DNA from: Streptomyces sp. NBC_00250
Lineage (GTDB): Bacteria; Actinomycetota; Actinomycetes; Streptomycetales; Streptomycetaceae
Length of the DNA stretch: 64,000 nt
Assembly (NCBI RefSeq): GCF_036192275.1
Contig: NZ_CP108088.1
Location: 8,046,001-8,110,000, forward strand
Reading direction: 5' to 3'
Shown here: positions 1-8,217 of the stretch, piece by piece
Layout of the letters: every line of letters starts with the position of its first letter
How positions within the stretch are numbered: position 1 is the stretch's first letter
Position numbers and translations under genes: made by a program
Notes under the pieces: generated by a model
The model's database searches: none
The model's input: only the letters and a program-made list of their open reading frames with translations
What the model was told of the DNA's origin: nothing

Positions 1-597
1 GGCGAGCAGGGCGAGCACGATGGCGACGACGGCCACCGGCACGTTGACCCAGAAGATCGCCCGCCAGGTCCAGGAGGTCAGCCAGCCGCCGAGCAGGGGC
101 CCGACGGCGGTGAGGGCTCCGGAGAGCCCGAAGAAGAGCGCGAGGGCCCGGCCGCGCCGCTCGACGGGGAAGACGGCGATGACGACGGCCAGCGCCGCCG
201 GGAACATCAGGGCGGCGCCGAGACCCTGGGTGGCGCGGAAGACGATCAGCCAGGTCTGTGCGAGGTCGCCGGACGGCACACATCCGCACAGCACCGACGA
301 GAGGACGAAGACCAGGGTGCCGATCAGCATGACGAGGCGGTGTCCGAAGAGGTCGGAGAGCCGGCCGCCGAGCGCGAAGAACGCGGCGAGGGAGAGCAGG
401 TAGGCGTTGACGACCCACTGCATGCCGGAGGCGGAGAGGCCCAGCTCGTCGGTGATGCTCGGGGCGGCGATCGACACGATGGTCTGGTCGATGAAGGTCA
501 TCGACACCGCGAAGAGCATGGCCGCGAGCGCCAGCCCCTGGCGGGGTGCCTCGACGGTGGTGTCGGTCGGCACGGGGGGTGAGGGAGTACCTGCCAT
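1..597 (-). CDS. MFS drug:H+ antiporter, DHA2 (EmrB/QacA) family, 5' part only
   Basis: The gene reads leftwards and leaves the window, so only the first 199 residues are visible. Seen: a hydrophilic N-terminus of about 20 residues, then TM1 carrying TFIDQTIV (residues 34-41), the DHA2 signature in which an acidic residue sits inside the first helix, and the motif-A loop GGRLSDLFGHR (78-88) between TM2 and TM3. At least five hydrophobic segments follow. Family members have 14 helices and export lipophilic drugs or antibiotics across the cytoplasmic membrane in exchange for protons. ATG at 597 is the first start after upstream non-coding sequence. The substrate cannot be read from the sequence. 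Confidence 0.85.
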   Translation of the reverse strand, partial: MAGTPSPPVPTDTTVEAPRQGLALAAMLFAVSMTFIDQTIVSIAAPSITDELGLSASGMQWVVNAYLLSLAAFFALGGRLSDLFGHRLVMLIGTLVFVLSSVLCGCVPSGDLAQTWLIVFRATQGLGAALMFPAALAVVIAVFPVERRGRALALFFGLSGALTAVGPLLGGWLTSWTWRAIFWVNVPVAVVAIVLALLA

Positions 598-685
598 GTA
601 CGGATGATCGTCCCGGGTCACCGGGCGTGCATGCCGAGGCCGCCGCCCGGGGGGCGGCGGCGCCGGAAGGGTGAACCGTGTGGGT

Positions 686-747
686 GTGATGCCTCCGTGC
701 GGGTGATGCCTCCGTGTGGGGGTGGTGCCTCTGTTCGTGTGATGCCT
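686..747. repeat. Four degenerate 17-18 bp tandem repeats
   Basis: The unit GTGATGCCTCCGTGCGG occurs at 686-702 and 703-720, with weaker copies at about 722-738 and 739-747. The array lies between the start of the MFS gene and the stop codon of the ThuA gene, whose last codons overlap the final copy. No hairpin or operator symmetry is obvious; simple replication slippage explains it. Confidence 0.6.
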
Positions 748-2014
748 AGGGCACCGCGGTGGGGCGGAAGCTCTGCGACTGGGAGCCGTCGCAGGGGCGT
801 TGGACGAGGGGGACGCCGACCGTGCCGGTGCCGGTGGTGGCCAGGCACTTGCCGCTGTGGCGGGCGACGAAGTGGTACCGGCCGGAGGCTTCGGCCACCG
901 GCAGCCACTGCTGGTTGGTGCCGCCGGACGAGGACCACAATTGCAGGGGCGCGCCGTCGGCGGTCGACCGGTCGGTGACGTCGAGAACCTGCTGGGGAGC
1001 GGGGCGGACGCCGATGCGGCTGTAGCCGTCGGTCGTGGGGGTGAAGCGGAACTGCTGGGCCTGGGTCCCGTTGCAGGTGTACTGCTGGACGGGCGTGCCG
1101 TCGGCCGTGCCCGCCGCCCGGACGTCGACGCACAGACCGTTGGCCTCGGCGGCCAGCGCGTACCAGGAGTCCCCCGGGAAGGGGCCCGGCGGTGGGGTGG
1201 TGCCGGTGCCCGCCAGCCACTTCAGGCCGTCGGTCAGGAGACGGTTCTGGGTGGGGCTGGCGAAGGTGGAGGAGAGCCGGGTGCCGGTGTCGTAGTTCAT
1301 GGCGTTGTGGCCGAAGTTGGCGTACAGCATGCGGTACTGCGTATTGGTCCACACGAGGGGGTAGTCGCCGCTGTACCAGGTCTGGTTCGGGTCGGTGCCC
1401 AGCGGGAAGCCGGCCGGGTCGACCGAGGCGAGCACCTTGATGGACGGGTTTGCGCGCAGGTTGTTCGACCAGCTGTACCACTCGCTGACGGCCGAGGTCC
1501 AGGTCGCGGGCAGCCCGGCCGCCGCGGGGTGGGTCGCGTTCTCGGTGCGCACGAGGGCCGTGGTCGGGCCCCAGGTGTTGGAGCGGAAGTTCCCGCTTCC
1601 CAGGAACTGGTTGTAGTACCAGTTCCAGCCGGAGGCGTTCGTCGTGAACGCCGAGACGTGGAAGCCGAGCCAGCCGCCGCCGTTGCGCATGTACCGCTCG
1701 AATCCCGCGCGTTGGGCGGCGCTCTGCGGGGCGTCGTCGAGGAAGACGACGACGTCGTACGCGTCCACACCGCCGTTGGCGAGCAGGTTCCAGTCGGTGG
1801 TCGCCGTGTAGCTGAAGTTGTTGGCGGCCGCGGTGCGCGGGAACCAGTCGTTGGCTTCCTTCACGAAGTCGATGTGGGCCGCGTCCCAGGTGCCGTTGTA
1901 GAACGCGAGCACCTTGAACTCCGGTGCGGCCGGGGCCGCCTGGGCGGGTGCGACGGCGCCGAGGCCGAGGACGAGGGCCATCAGGCCGAGGAGCCGTATC
2001 AGGTGTCGTCTCAT
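746..2014 (-). CDS. Secreted ThuA-domain protein with C-terminal ricin-B lectin domain
   Basis: 422 residues. A Sec signal peptide covers about residues 1-26 (hydrophobic core, cut near APAQA). Residues about 33-255 are a ThuA domain, a glutamine-amidotransferase-like fold found in bacterial sugar-degradation loci; readable blocks are VVVFLDD, NGGGWLGFH and the W-rich segment SEWYSWSNN. A Pro-rich linker (TTPPPGP) leads to a ricin-B trefoil (about 275-422) with QxW repeats such as QQWLP. The ATG at 2014 overlaps the TGA of the upstream beta-helix gene (ATGA), so the two are probably co-translated. The catalytic role of ThuA domains in secreted proteins is not established; I infer carbohydrate binding and possibly sugar modification outside the cell. 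Confidence 0.85.
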   Translation of the reverse strand: MRRHLIRLLGLMALVLGLGAVAPAQAAPAAPEFKVLAFYNGTWDAAHIDFVKEANDWFPRTAAANNFSYTATTDWNLLANGGVDAYDVVVFLDDAPQSAAQRAGFERYMRNGGGWLGFHVSAFTTNASGWNWYYNQFLGSGNFRSNTWGPTTALVRTENATHPAAAGLPATWTSAVSEWYSWSNNLRANPSIKVLASVDPAGFPLGTDPNQTWYSGDYPLVWTNTQYRMLYANFGHNAMNYDTGTRLSSTFASPTQNRLLTDGLKWLAGTGTTPPPGPFPGDSWYALAAEANGLCVDVRAAGTADGTPVQQYTCNGTQAQQFRFTPTTDGYSRIGVRPAPQQVLDVTDRSTADGAPLQLWSSSGGTNQQWLPVAEASGRYHFVARHSGKCLATTGTGTVGVPLVQRPCDGSQSQSFRPTAVP

Positions 2015-4281
2015 GGGTGGCTCACCAGGTTCGCGACGTTGGTCGAGGAGTTGGACGGGCCGCCGCGGTCGTTGACGACGTGCCGGATCGTGCCGGTCCC
2101 CCCGAGGGAGACGGTGACCATGCTCCGGAAACGGACGTCGGGACGGTTGGGGGCCTCGATGGCGTGCTCGGCGGTGACGCCGGGATTCACGTTGAAGTAG
2201 CAGTAGCTGCCCAGTCCGTAGGCCTGGTGGCTGGTGACGGAGTCGGCGACCTTGTAGGCGGCGTAGCCCTGGGTCGAACCGTTCATCCAGGCGGCCTGGT
2301 TGGGCGGGTCGTACGGCATCTCGTTCTGGTAGAAGTACGTCCGGCCGCGGTTGCCGTTCCAGACGGTCTGGTGCTTCTGGTAGTGCTCGACGAACAGGCC
2401 GTACATGGTGACGTCGTCGCCGTTCACGACGAGGCCGGTGTCGGCGGTGTTGGTGTTCCAGCCGACGCCGGTGCCGTGGTCCGCGCGCCAGACCCACAGG
2501 TGGTCGCCGATGACATGGTCGCTGTTGACGACCAGGCTGGTGGTGGCCTTGCCGACGGCCGCGCCGCCGACGCGGAAGTACACGTCGTGGAGCGAGGTCG
2601 GGTCGGCGGCGTGGGAGGCGGACGATCCGGCGGGGCCCAGCTCCAGGAGGGTCGGCGAGTTGACCGTACCGGCGTCGAAGAGGACGCCCGCGATCTTCAC
2701 CCCGTCGACGTCGGCGACGGTCATCGCGGTGATGCCGTTGTCGGGGACGAAGGTGGCGAGGCCGAGCCCGAGGACCACGGTGTCGGGGCGGGTGACCCGG
2801 AGGGTCTCGGCGAGGTGGTACACGCCGGGGGTGACCAGGAGGTCCTTGCCCGCGGCGAGGGCGGCGTTGATCTGGGCCGCGGTCGCGCCCGGCTTCACGA
2901 TGTGGAAGCGGTCGATGGGCAGCTGGGTCCCGGCGGGGGTGCCGCCGGCCGCCCATGTGGTGCCCGTGGAGTCGGTGCGCGGGGCGGGCACGACGACCTT
3001 GTAGGCACCGGCGGAATCCACGGTGAGGAAAGGCTTCTCGCGGACCACGGGGGAGCGGTCCACGGTCGTGTGCGGCGGATTGGGGAAGCTCGTGCCGGGG
3101 ACGCCCTGGCTGCCGACGAAGACCATGTTCCAGTTCGACCCCGTCCAGGAGCCGAGCTGGGAGTTGCGGGTCAGCCACTGCTGCTGGGTGCCGGAGCGCA
3201 CCTGGCCGTCGATCTTGGTGTCGGCCATGAATCCGCCGCTGGACCAACCGCCGTCGCTCAGTTCGAGGTTGCCGCGCACATGCATCCGGCGGTACGCCGA
3301 GGCCTGGGACACGGCCCAGCGGTCGGTGCCGCCGGTGGGGTTGACGGAGAGGTTCTCGGCCCCGCGCCAGAAGTTCTGGGTCGCGTTCTGCGGCGGGAAC
3401 CAGTCGGCCTCCACATGCACGGCGCCGTTGATCGTCACGGCGTCGGGGGACTGGCCGAGGCCGAGGACCTGGGTGTAGAAGCCGACGTTGACATCGTTGT
3501 TGTACGTGCCCGGCTTGAACAGGACGGCGTAGCGCTCCGGTCCGAACTGGTTGGTCTCCTGGCGCTGGAAGATCGTGTTCAGGCGGCCCTGGACGGTCGC
3601 GGAGGGCATCGAGGGGTCGAGGACGACGACGTTCGGCCCGAGGTCGACGTCCCCGGGCGCGGTGCTGACGGGCGTGACCTGGAAGCGCTGGGCGGCCGTG
3701 CCGTTGCAGGTGTACTGGACGAGCTGCACGCTGTCGGCCGTGGACGCGGCGGGGACGTCGAGGCACTTCCCGCTGTTGCGGTTGACGAGGTGGAAGGCGC
3801 CGGCTCCCTCGTCGACGGCCCGCCACTGCTGGTTGAGGCCGCCGCCGTAGGTCCACAGGTGGACGGCGGCGTTGTCGGCGGTGGAGACGTCGCTCACATC
3901 GACGACCTGGGCGGAGTCGGTGCGGCTGCCGATCCGGACGTGGCCGTCGGAGGTGGGTGCGATGCTCCATTGCTGGGCGGTGGTGCCGTTGCAGGCGTAC
4001 TGCTGGACGGCGGTTCCGTTGGCGGTCGAGGCGGCGCGGGCGTCGAGGCACTTGCCGCTGCCGGAGTTGACGACGGTGACCAGGCCGGTGGGGACTTCGG
4101 CAGCCGCCGTGACCCCGGACTCGGCGGCGGGTGCGGCAGCGGCGGGGGAGAGCGCGACGAGGGCCGAGCAGAGCACTGTGCCGGTGGCCAGGACCGCGGC
4201 GAGGCGGTGGGGACGCGGGCGGGCGCGGGCGGGGCGCCGGGGCGCGGTGTTCCACGGAGGAAGCGGGGCGGGGGCGGGCAT
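2011..4281 (-). CDS. Secreted ricin-B lectin plus right-handed beta-helix protein (putative polysaccharide-active enzyme)
   Basis: 756 residues. The start is ATG at 4281 with AAGGAG seven bases upstream. A long basic N-region and hydrophobic core end near residue 50 (secretion signal). Residues about 65-200 form a ricin-B domain with repeated GKCLD and QQW motifs. The remaining 550 residues look like a parallel beta-helix: Gly/Asn-rich strands with recurring TVLGLGLATF- and DGVKIAGVLFD-type turns, and conserved-looking blocks VWRADHG and NGNRGRTYFYQNEMPYDPPN. Related Streptomyces proteins carry uninformative names, so the exact substrate is unknown; pectate-lyase-like and glucanase-like helices are both possible. 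It lies 89 bp downstream of the chitinase and overlaps the ThuA gene, which suggests one export operon aimed at glycans. Confidence 0.8.
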   Translation of the reverse strand: MPAPAPLPPWNTAPRRPARARPRPHRLAAVLATGTVLCSALVALSPAAAAPAAESGVTAAAEVPTGLVTVVNSGSGKCLDARAASTANGTAVQQYACNGTTAQQWSIAPTSDGHVRIGSRTDSAQVVDVSDVSTADNAAVHLWTYGGGLNQQWRAVDEGAGAFHLVNRNSGKCLDVPAASTADSVQLVQYTCNGTAAQRFQVTPVSTAPGDVDLGPNVVVLDPSMPSATVQGRLNTIFQRQETNQFGPERYAVLFKPGTYNNDVNVGFYTQVLGLGQSPDAVTINGAVHVEADWFPPQNATQNFWRGAENLSVNPTGGTDRWAVSQASAYRRMHVRGNLELSDGGWSSGGFMADTKIDGQVRSGTQQQWLTRNSQLGSWTGSNWNMVFVGSQGVPGTSFPNPPHTTVDRSPVVREKPFLTVDSAGAYKVVVPAPRTDSTGTTWAAGGTPAGTQLPIDRFHIVKPGATAAQINAALAAGKDLLVTPGVYHLAETLRVTRPDTVVLGLGLATFVPDNGITAMTVADVDGVKIAGVLFDAGTVNSPTLLELGPAGSSASHAADPTSLHDVYFRVGGAAVGKATTSLVVNSDHVIGDHLWVWRADHGTGVGWNTNTADTGLVVNGDDVTMYGLFVEHYQKHQTVWNGNRGRTYFYQNEMPYDPPNQAAWMNGSTQGYAAYKVADSVTSHQAYGLGSYCYFNVNPGVTAEHAIEAPNRPDVRFRSMVTVSLGGTGTIRHVVNDRGGPSNSSTNVANLVSHP

Positions 4282-4370
4282 GGGGCTCCTTGGACGGTGG
4301 GGCAAGGGGGGAGACACGGAGCTGCGGAGGCGCTTGGGAGGGGTACCGGGGCCGTGGTCGCGGCCGTGGA

Positions 4371-5738
4371 TCAGCCGTTGTAGGCGGCCAGGATCCGGGT
4401 GAACTCCCAAGCCTGCTGCCCGATGCCGGAGCAGGTGTCGGCGCCGCCGCCGGTGCAGGGCCGGTCGCGGTTGACGGACCAGAAGGTCAGCCGGGCCAGG
4501 TGCCGCTGCTGCGCGTAGCCGAGGATGGTGCGGAAGTCGGCCTGGGTGATGGTCTCGCCCACGTCGGTGACGCCGTTCATCGAGGAGATGCCGGTGTGGC
4601 GGTAGGCCTGGTCGTCGCCGTAGCCGTACGCGTTCTTCACCACGGTCTTGAGTCCCTCGGCCGCGCGGACGGTCAGGGTGCCCATGTTCTGTCCGTTGCC
4701 GCCGAAGTTGAACGGCATGATGGTCCAGCTGTCGACCGTGAGGCCCGCCGCGGCGGCGCGGTTGATGAGGCTGGTGTCGGGGCCGTTCTGGCCGGTGCCG
4801 AAGGTGACGTACACCTTCAGGCCGGGGTTGGCGGCCTTGACCGTCTTGAGGGCGTCGACCGTGCGCTGCTGGACGGTGGGGCTGTCGTAGGCGGCGGCCT
4901 CGATGTCGATGTCGATGGCCTTCAGGCCGTACGCGTCGATGACCTTCTGGTACGCGGCGGCGAGTTCGCCCGCGCTGGAGCAGGAGCTCTCCAGCTTGTT
5001 GCCGCTCCACCCGCCGAAGGAGGGGATGACGTCGCCGCCGGCCGCCCGGACCGTGTTGACCGTCTGCTGGTCGACGCCGCCGACGAGGGGGCGGCCGCCG
5101 TCCCACTGCGGGTTGCAGTAGCCGTTGCTGAGGACGAAGGCGAGCGTGAACCACTTGACGCCGGTGGCGTTCATGACGGTCGTCGGGCTCGGCGGGCTGC
5201 CCCAGCCGTTGTAGAGGTACGGGGCGACGGCCATGGTCCCGCCGGGGGCCGGGCCGGTGCCGCCGGCCGGGGGAGCCGTCCACTTCTGGTTGGCCGCACC
5301 GGTACACGTCCATATCTGCAGCCGGGTGCCGTTGGCCGAGCTGTTGCCCGTGGCGTCGAGACACTTGTCGGCCTGCGGGTTGACGAGGTCGCGGGCGGCG
5401 GTCACCGTCCAGCGCTGGGCGGCGGAGCCGTTGCAGTCCCAGAGCTGGACCGTCGATCCGTTCGCCGTGCCGCCCGAGGTCACGTCGAGGCACTTGCCGA
5501 GGGCCTTGACGGTGCCGTCGGCGCCCACGTCCCAGGTCTGGGCGGCCGTGTCGTTGCAGTCGTAGAGCTGGACGGGCGTGCCGTTCGCGGTGTTGGCCCC
5601 CGCGACGTCGACGCACTTGCCGCCGATTCCGGTGATCCGGCCGGCGGCGGCTTCCGCGGGGGTGTCGGTGGCGGCGGTGAGACCGCCGGCGGCGAGGGCG
5701 AGCGCGGCCACGGTGAGTGGCAGACGGGTCCGGTGCAT
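4371..5738 (-). CDS. Secreted family 18 chitinase with N-terminal ricin-B lectin
   Basis: 455 residues. The signal peptide is about residues 1-31 (cut after AEAAA). Residues 34-155 are a ricin-B trefoil with three GKCxD/QxW repeats. A Gly/Pro linker precedes a GH18 catalytic barrel from about residue 168. The active-site strand reads KAIDIDIE (273-280): Glu280 is the proton donor, Asp278 and Asp276 are retained, while the first Asp of the DxxDxDxE signature is Lys273. The barrel resembles bacterial ChiC/ChiD-like short GH18 enzymes that cut chitin with retention through substrate assistance. ATG at 5738 follows a GAGAGGACCC purine tract. The 12-bp chitinase promoter element lies 135 bp upstream, so induction by chitin or GlcNAc is likely. 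First gene of the three-gene secreted cluster. Confidence 0.92.
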   Translation of the reverse strand: MHRTRLPLTVAALALAAGGLTAATDTPAEAAAGRITGIGGKCVDVAGANTANGTPVQLYDCNDTAAQTWDVGADGTVKALGKCLDVTSGGTANGSTVQLWDCNGSAAQRWTVTAARDLVNPQADKCLDATGNSSANGTRLQIWTCTGAANQKWTAPPAGGTGPAPGGTMAVAPYLYNGWGSPPSPTTVMNATGVKWFTLAFVLSNGYCNPQWDGGRPLVGGVDQQTVNTVRAAGGDVIPSFGGWSGNKLESSCSSAGELAAAYQKVIDAYGLKAIDIDIEAAAYDSPTVQQRTVDALKTVKAANPGLKVYVTFGTGQNGPDTSLINRAAAAGLTVDSWTIMPFNFGGNGQNMGTLTVRAAEGLKTVVKNAYGYGDDQAYRHTGISSMNGVTDVGETITQADFRTILGYAQQRHLARLTFWSVNRDRPCTGGGADTCSGIGQQAWEFTRILAAYNG

Positions 5739-5872
5739 GTGGGGGTCCTCTCGGGTGGGGGAGGGTTCGTCGGTGGAGGCGGCCGGGCGCCGAAGCCCAC
5801 CGCGGATCTACCGGGTCGACCAGGCAGTTCAAGGACATGAACGCCATTCCACTTTCTGATCGGCAAAAGTAA

Positions 5873-5884
5873 AGGTCTGAACCA
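5873..5884 (-). promoter_or_regulatory. Chitinase promoter direct-repeat element / DasR-like site
   Basis: Read on the chitinase strand the site is TGGTTCAGACCT. It differs at one position from TGGTCCAGACCT, the 12-bp element described in Streptomyces chitinase promoters and related to the DasR-responsive element. It lies 135 bp before the chitinase start. I found one clear copy, while classical chitinase promoters have two. Confidence 0.6.
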
Positions 5885-6030
5885 GACACGTCAAGAGTTC
5901 GCGCATTCAGGGCTTGAACGCACAACGCCCTTGGCAGTGCTGCAAGTTGGGTTTTGTCGGGAGCTGGCGTGAAGTGTTGACGGCAGGAGCGGTAGCGCCG
6001 GCCGCCGGGTGCGGCTGGCACGATGTCTGC

Positions 6031-8178
6031 ATGGATCTCGTACATCCCCTCGACGGCTTGGACGCCCACCCCTGGCGCTCCTTCACCCACGCGTACGGCA
6101 GCGCGGAGGACGTTCCCGATCTGCTGAGGGCGCTGACCGGCACCGACACGGATGCGGCGGACGAGGCGCTGTCGGAGTTGTACGGGTGCGTGCTGCACCA
6201 GGGGACGGTCTACGCCGCCAGCGCGGAAGCGGTCCCGTTCCTCGCCAGGATCGCGGCGGCCGGGCACCGCTCGGCGGACGTCCTCGTGCTGCTCGGCGGC
6301 ATGGCCGAGAGCGAGGACGAGCACGGCGTGACACCGGGCGCCTTACGGGCGTCGGTGGCCCGACAGCTGCCCCTGCTCCTCCCGTTGCTGGCCGCGGCCG
6401 AGCCGGACATCCGCCGGACCGCCGCCTGGGCGATATCCCACACCCGCGTGACCGGGATCGGGCTGTCCCCGCTGCGCGCGCGTTGGGAGGCGGAAGACGA
6501 ACCCACCGCTCGCGCGGCGGTCCTGGGCGGGATCGCCCGGCTCGACCCACGGGCAGGAGTGGCGGCGGCCGCCACCGCACTGGACCCGTCCCAGGCCGAC
6601 GAGGTGCGCATGGCCGCCGTGTTCGCCCACCTCGACGCGGACGCCCCGTGGACCGAGGCCTTGCACACGACGATGCTGTCCCTGCTGCCCGCCGAACTGC
6701 TGTACTCCGACCTCGACCCGGAGCGCGCCGAACCGCTGGCCGCCGTCGTCGAGGCACTCCTGGAAAGGGGCCGCGAGCCGGAGCGCGAGGCCGCCTTCGC
6801 CCTGGTCGACGCGGCCCTGCGCGACGGCCGGGCCGAAGTGCGGGCCGAAGGCCTCTGGGCGGCCGACCGCGCCTGCATGCTCTCCCGCAGTGCTCCGTCG
6901 CGGCTGGTGCCGAGCCTGCGCGCGGCGGCCGTCGACGAGAAGTCGGTGGTCGACATCGCCTCCCTCCTCGGCCGGCTGGGCAGCGTCGCCGCACCGGCCG
7001 CGGACGTCCTCGCCCCGCTCGCCGGACGAAACCCGCGCGAGAACGACGACCACGCGGACCGGGCCCTGGCGGCGCTCGTGCTCGTCGCACCCGCCCAGGC
7101 GCTTCCCCTGCTGGCCGCGGGCCTCGGGCACCGCCCACGGGCCCTCGGTGCGATCACCGGGCTCCGGAAGCCGGCCGGTCCCGCCCTCCCCTTCGACAAG
7201 GGTCTCCTCGACGCGGTCCGCGACCTCCTCTCCCGGCCCGAGTCCCTGACCGGCAACGAACCGTGGCAGCTGACCGACCTGCTGGCCGGGTGGGGGGCCG
7301 ACGCCGCGCCGGCGTTGCCCGAGCTGTGCGCGGCGCTCCCGCACCATCCGAGCCAGGCGGCCCTGGCCATCGCGTCCGTCGCCGAAGCCTGCGCTCCGCC
7401 GGACCGTACCCGTGCCGTCACGTGCTTGAGGGCGGCGTCCGAACAGGGAGTGCTCCACGCGGCGAAAGCCCTGTACACGCTCGTCGGCGAGCCCGCGCCA
7501 CTGCTGAGCTGTCTCGACCGCGCACTTGGGTCCGGCGGCCGCGATGTGGACTGGGAGGCCGGGATCCTCGGCGCGCTCGGTCCCCTGGGAGCGGCGCTGG
7601 CCCCCGTCCTGCGTGAGGCGCTCAGCGACTCCGACAGCACCACCACGCCCGCCCTGGACACGGACACCGCCCTCGCCGAGGCACTCTGGCGCATCACCGG
7701 AGACGCGGACGAGGCCGTTGCCGTTCTGGACTCGGTCCTCGCCCGCGCCGAACACGGCTCCTGGTCCCGGTGGTCGGTGGTACGCGCCGCCCGCGCGGCG
7801 GCGCTCCTCGGCCCGGCGGGGCGGCCGCTCGCCGCCCGGTTGGAAGCCGTCCTCGACGATCCGGTGCAGGCCCCGGCAGCGGTGGTGGCGCTCACGGCCG
7901 TGGCCGACCCCGCCTCGCTGGACCGCACCGCGCTCGCCGAGGCGGCCCTGCGCTCCGCCGAACAGGACGCCGATCCGACAGGGGCGTGTGACGCCCTGGA
8001 AGCCCTCGGTTCCACCGCGTTGACCACGGACCACCTGCGCCGACTCGCCGAGCTGGCCGACGGTGACGCCCGGGTCGTCCGCTCTGGAGTCGAAGACCGC
8101 ATCATCCACGAGGACGAAGCCCTCCGAACCCGCGCCCGGGCACTGATGACCACGTTCACAGCCGCTGAAGCGCCCTGA
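6031..8178 (+). CDS. HEAT-repeat scaffold protein
   Basis: 715 residues, cytosolic with no signal or membrane segment. The sequence is an Ala/Leu-rich succession of paired helices of 30-40 residues with LLP/LLA and DP turn motifs (for example EPDIRRTAAWAISH, DEVRMAAVFAHL), typical of HEAT-like repeats that form an alpha solenoid for protein or nucleic-acid contacts. No catalytic motif was seen. The start is ATG at 6031 (MDLVHPLD); in-frame codons upstream from 5914 read as non-coding. Its stop is 39 bp from the stop of the convergent UDG-ART gene. Streptomyces carry many such proteins and I cannot assign a partner. Confidence 0.7.
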   Translation: MDLVHPLDGLDAHPWRSFTHAYGSAEDVPDLLRALTGTDTDAADEALSELYGCVLHQGTVYAASAEAVPFLARIAAAGHRSADVLVLLGGMAESEDEHGVTPGALRASVARQLPLLLPLLAAAEPDIRRTAAWAISHTRVTGIGLSPLRARWEAEDEPTARAAVLGGIARLDPRAGVAAAATALDPSQADEVRMAAVFAHLDADAPWTEALHTTMLSLLPAELLYSDLDPERAEPLAAVVEALLERGREPEREAAFALVDAALRDGRAEVRAEGLWAADRACMLSRSAPSRLVPSLRAAAVDEKSVVDIASLLGRLGSVAAPAADVLAPLAGRNPRENDDHADRALAALVLVAPAQALPLLAAGLGHRPRALGAITGLRKPAGPALPFDKGLLDAVRDLLSRPESLTGNEPWQLTDLLAGWGADAAPALPELCAALPHHPSQAALAIASVAEACAPPDRTRAVTCLRAASEQGVLHAAKALYTLVGEPAPLLSCLDRALGSGGRDVDWEAGILGALGPLGAALAPVLREALSDSDSTTTPALDTDTALAEALWRITGDADEAVAVLDSVLARAEHGSWSRWSVVRAARAAALLGPAGRPLAARLEAVLDDPVQAPAAVVALTAVADPASLDRTALAEAALRSAEQDADPTGACDALEALGSTALTTDHLRRLAELADGDARVVRSGVEDRIIHEDEALRTRARALMTTFTAAEAP

Positions 8179-8217
8179 CCGACGAGGGCCCGCCCGGCCC
8201 TACCCTCCGGACACGGC

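Noticed and set aside
746..4255. A 1169-codon reverse open frame that joins the ThuA protein to a long N-terminal part
   Set aside because: Everything before MRRHLIRLLG is Arg/Pro/His-rich out-of-frame reading of the beta-helix gene; the ThuA signal peptide marks the true start at 2014.
1924..4383. An 819-codon forward frame rich in Gly, Val and Asp
   Set aside because: It is the complement of two well-supported secreted protein genes and has the composition typical of antisense frames in high-GC DNA.
5801..5832. A second chitinase direct-repeat element (GGGTCGACCAGG)
   Set aside because: The symmetry is present but the match to the 12-bp element is poor and the spacing differs from known promoters.
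2011..6324. A 1437-codon reverse open frame over the beta-helix gene and the chitinase
   Set aside because: Only the part from ATG 4281 (with AAGGAG and a signal peptide) is coding; the upstream part is a shadow of the chitinase and the HEAT gene.
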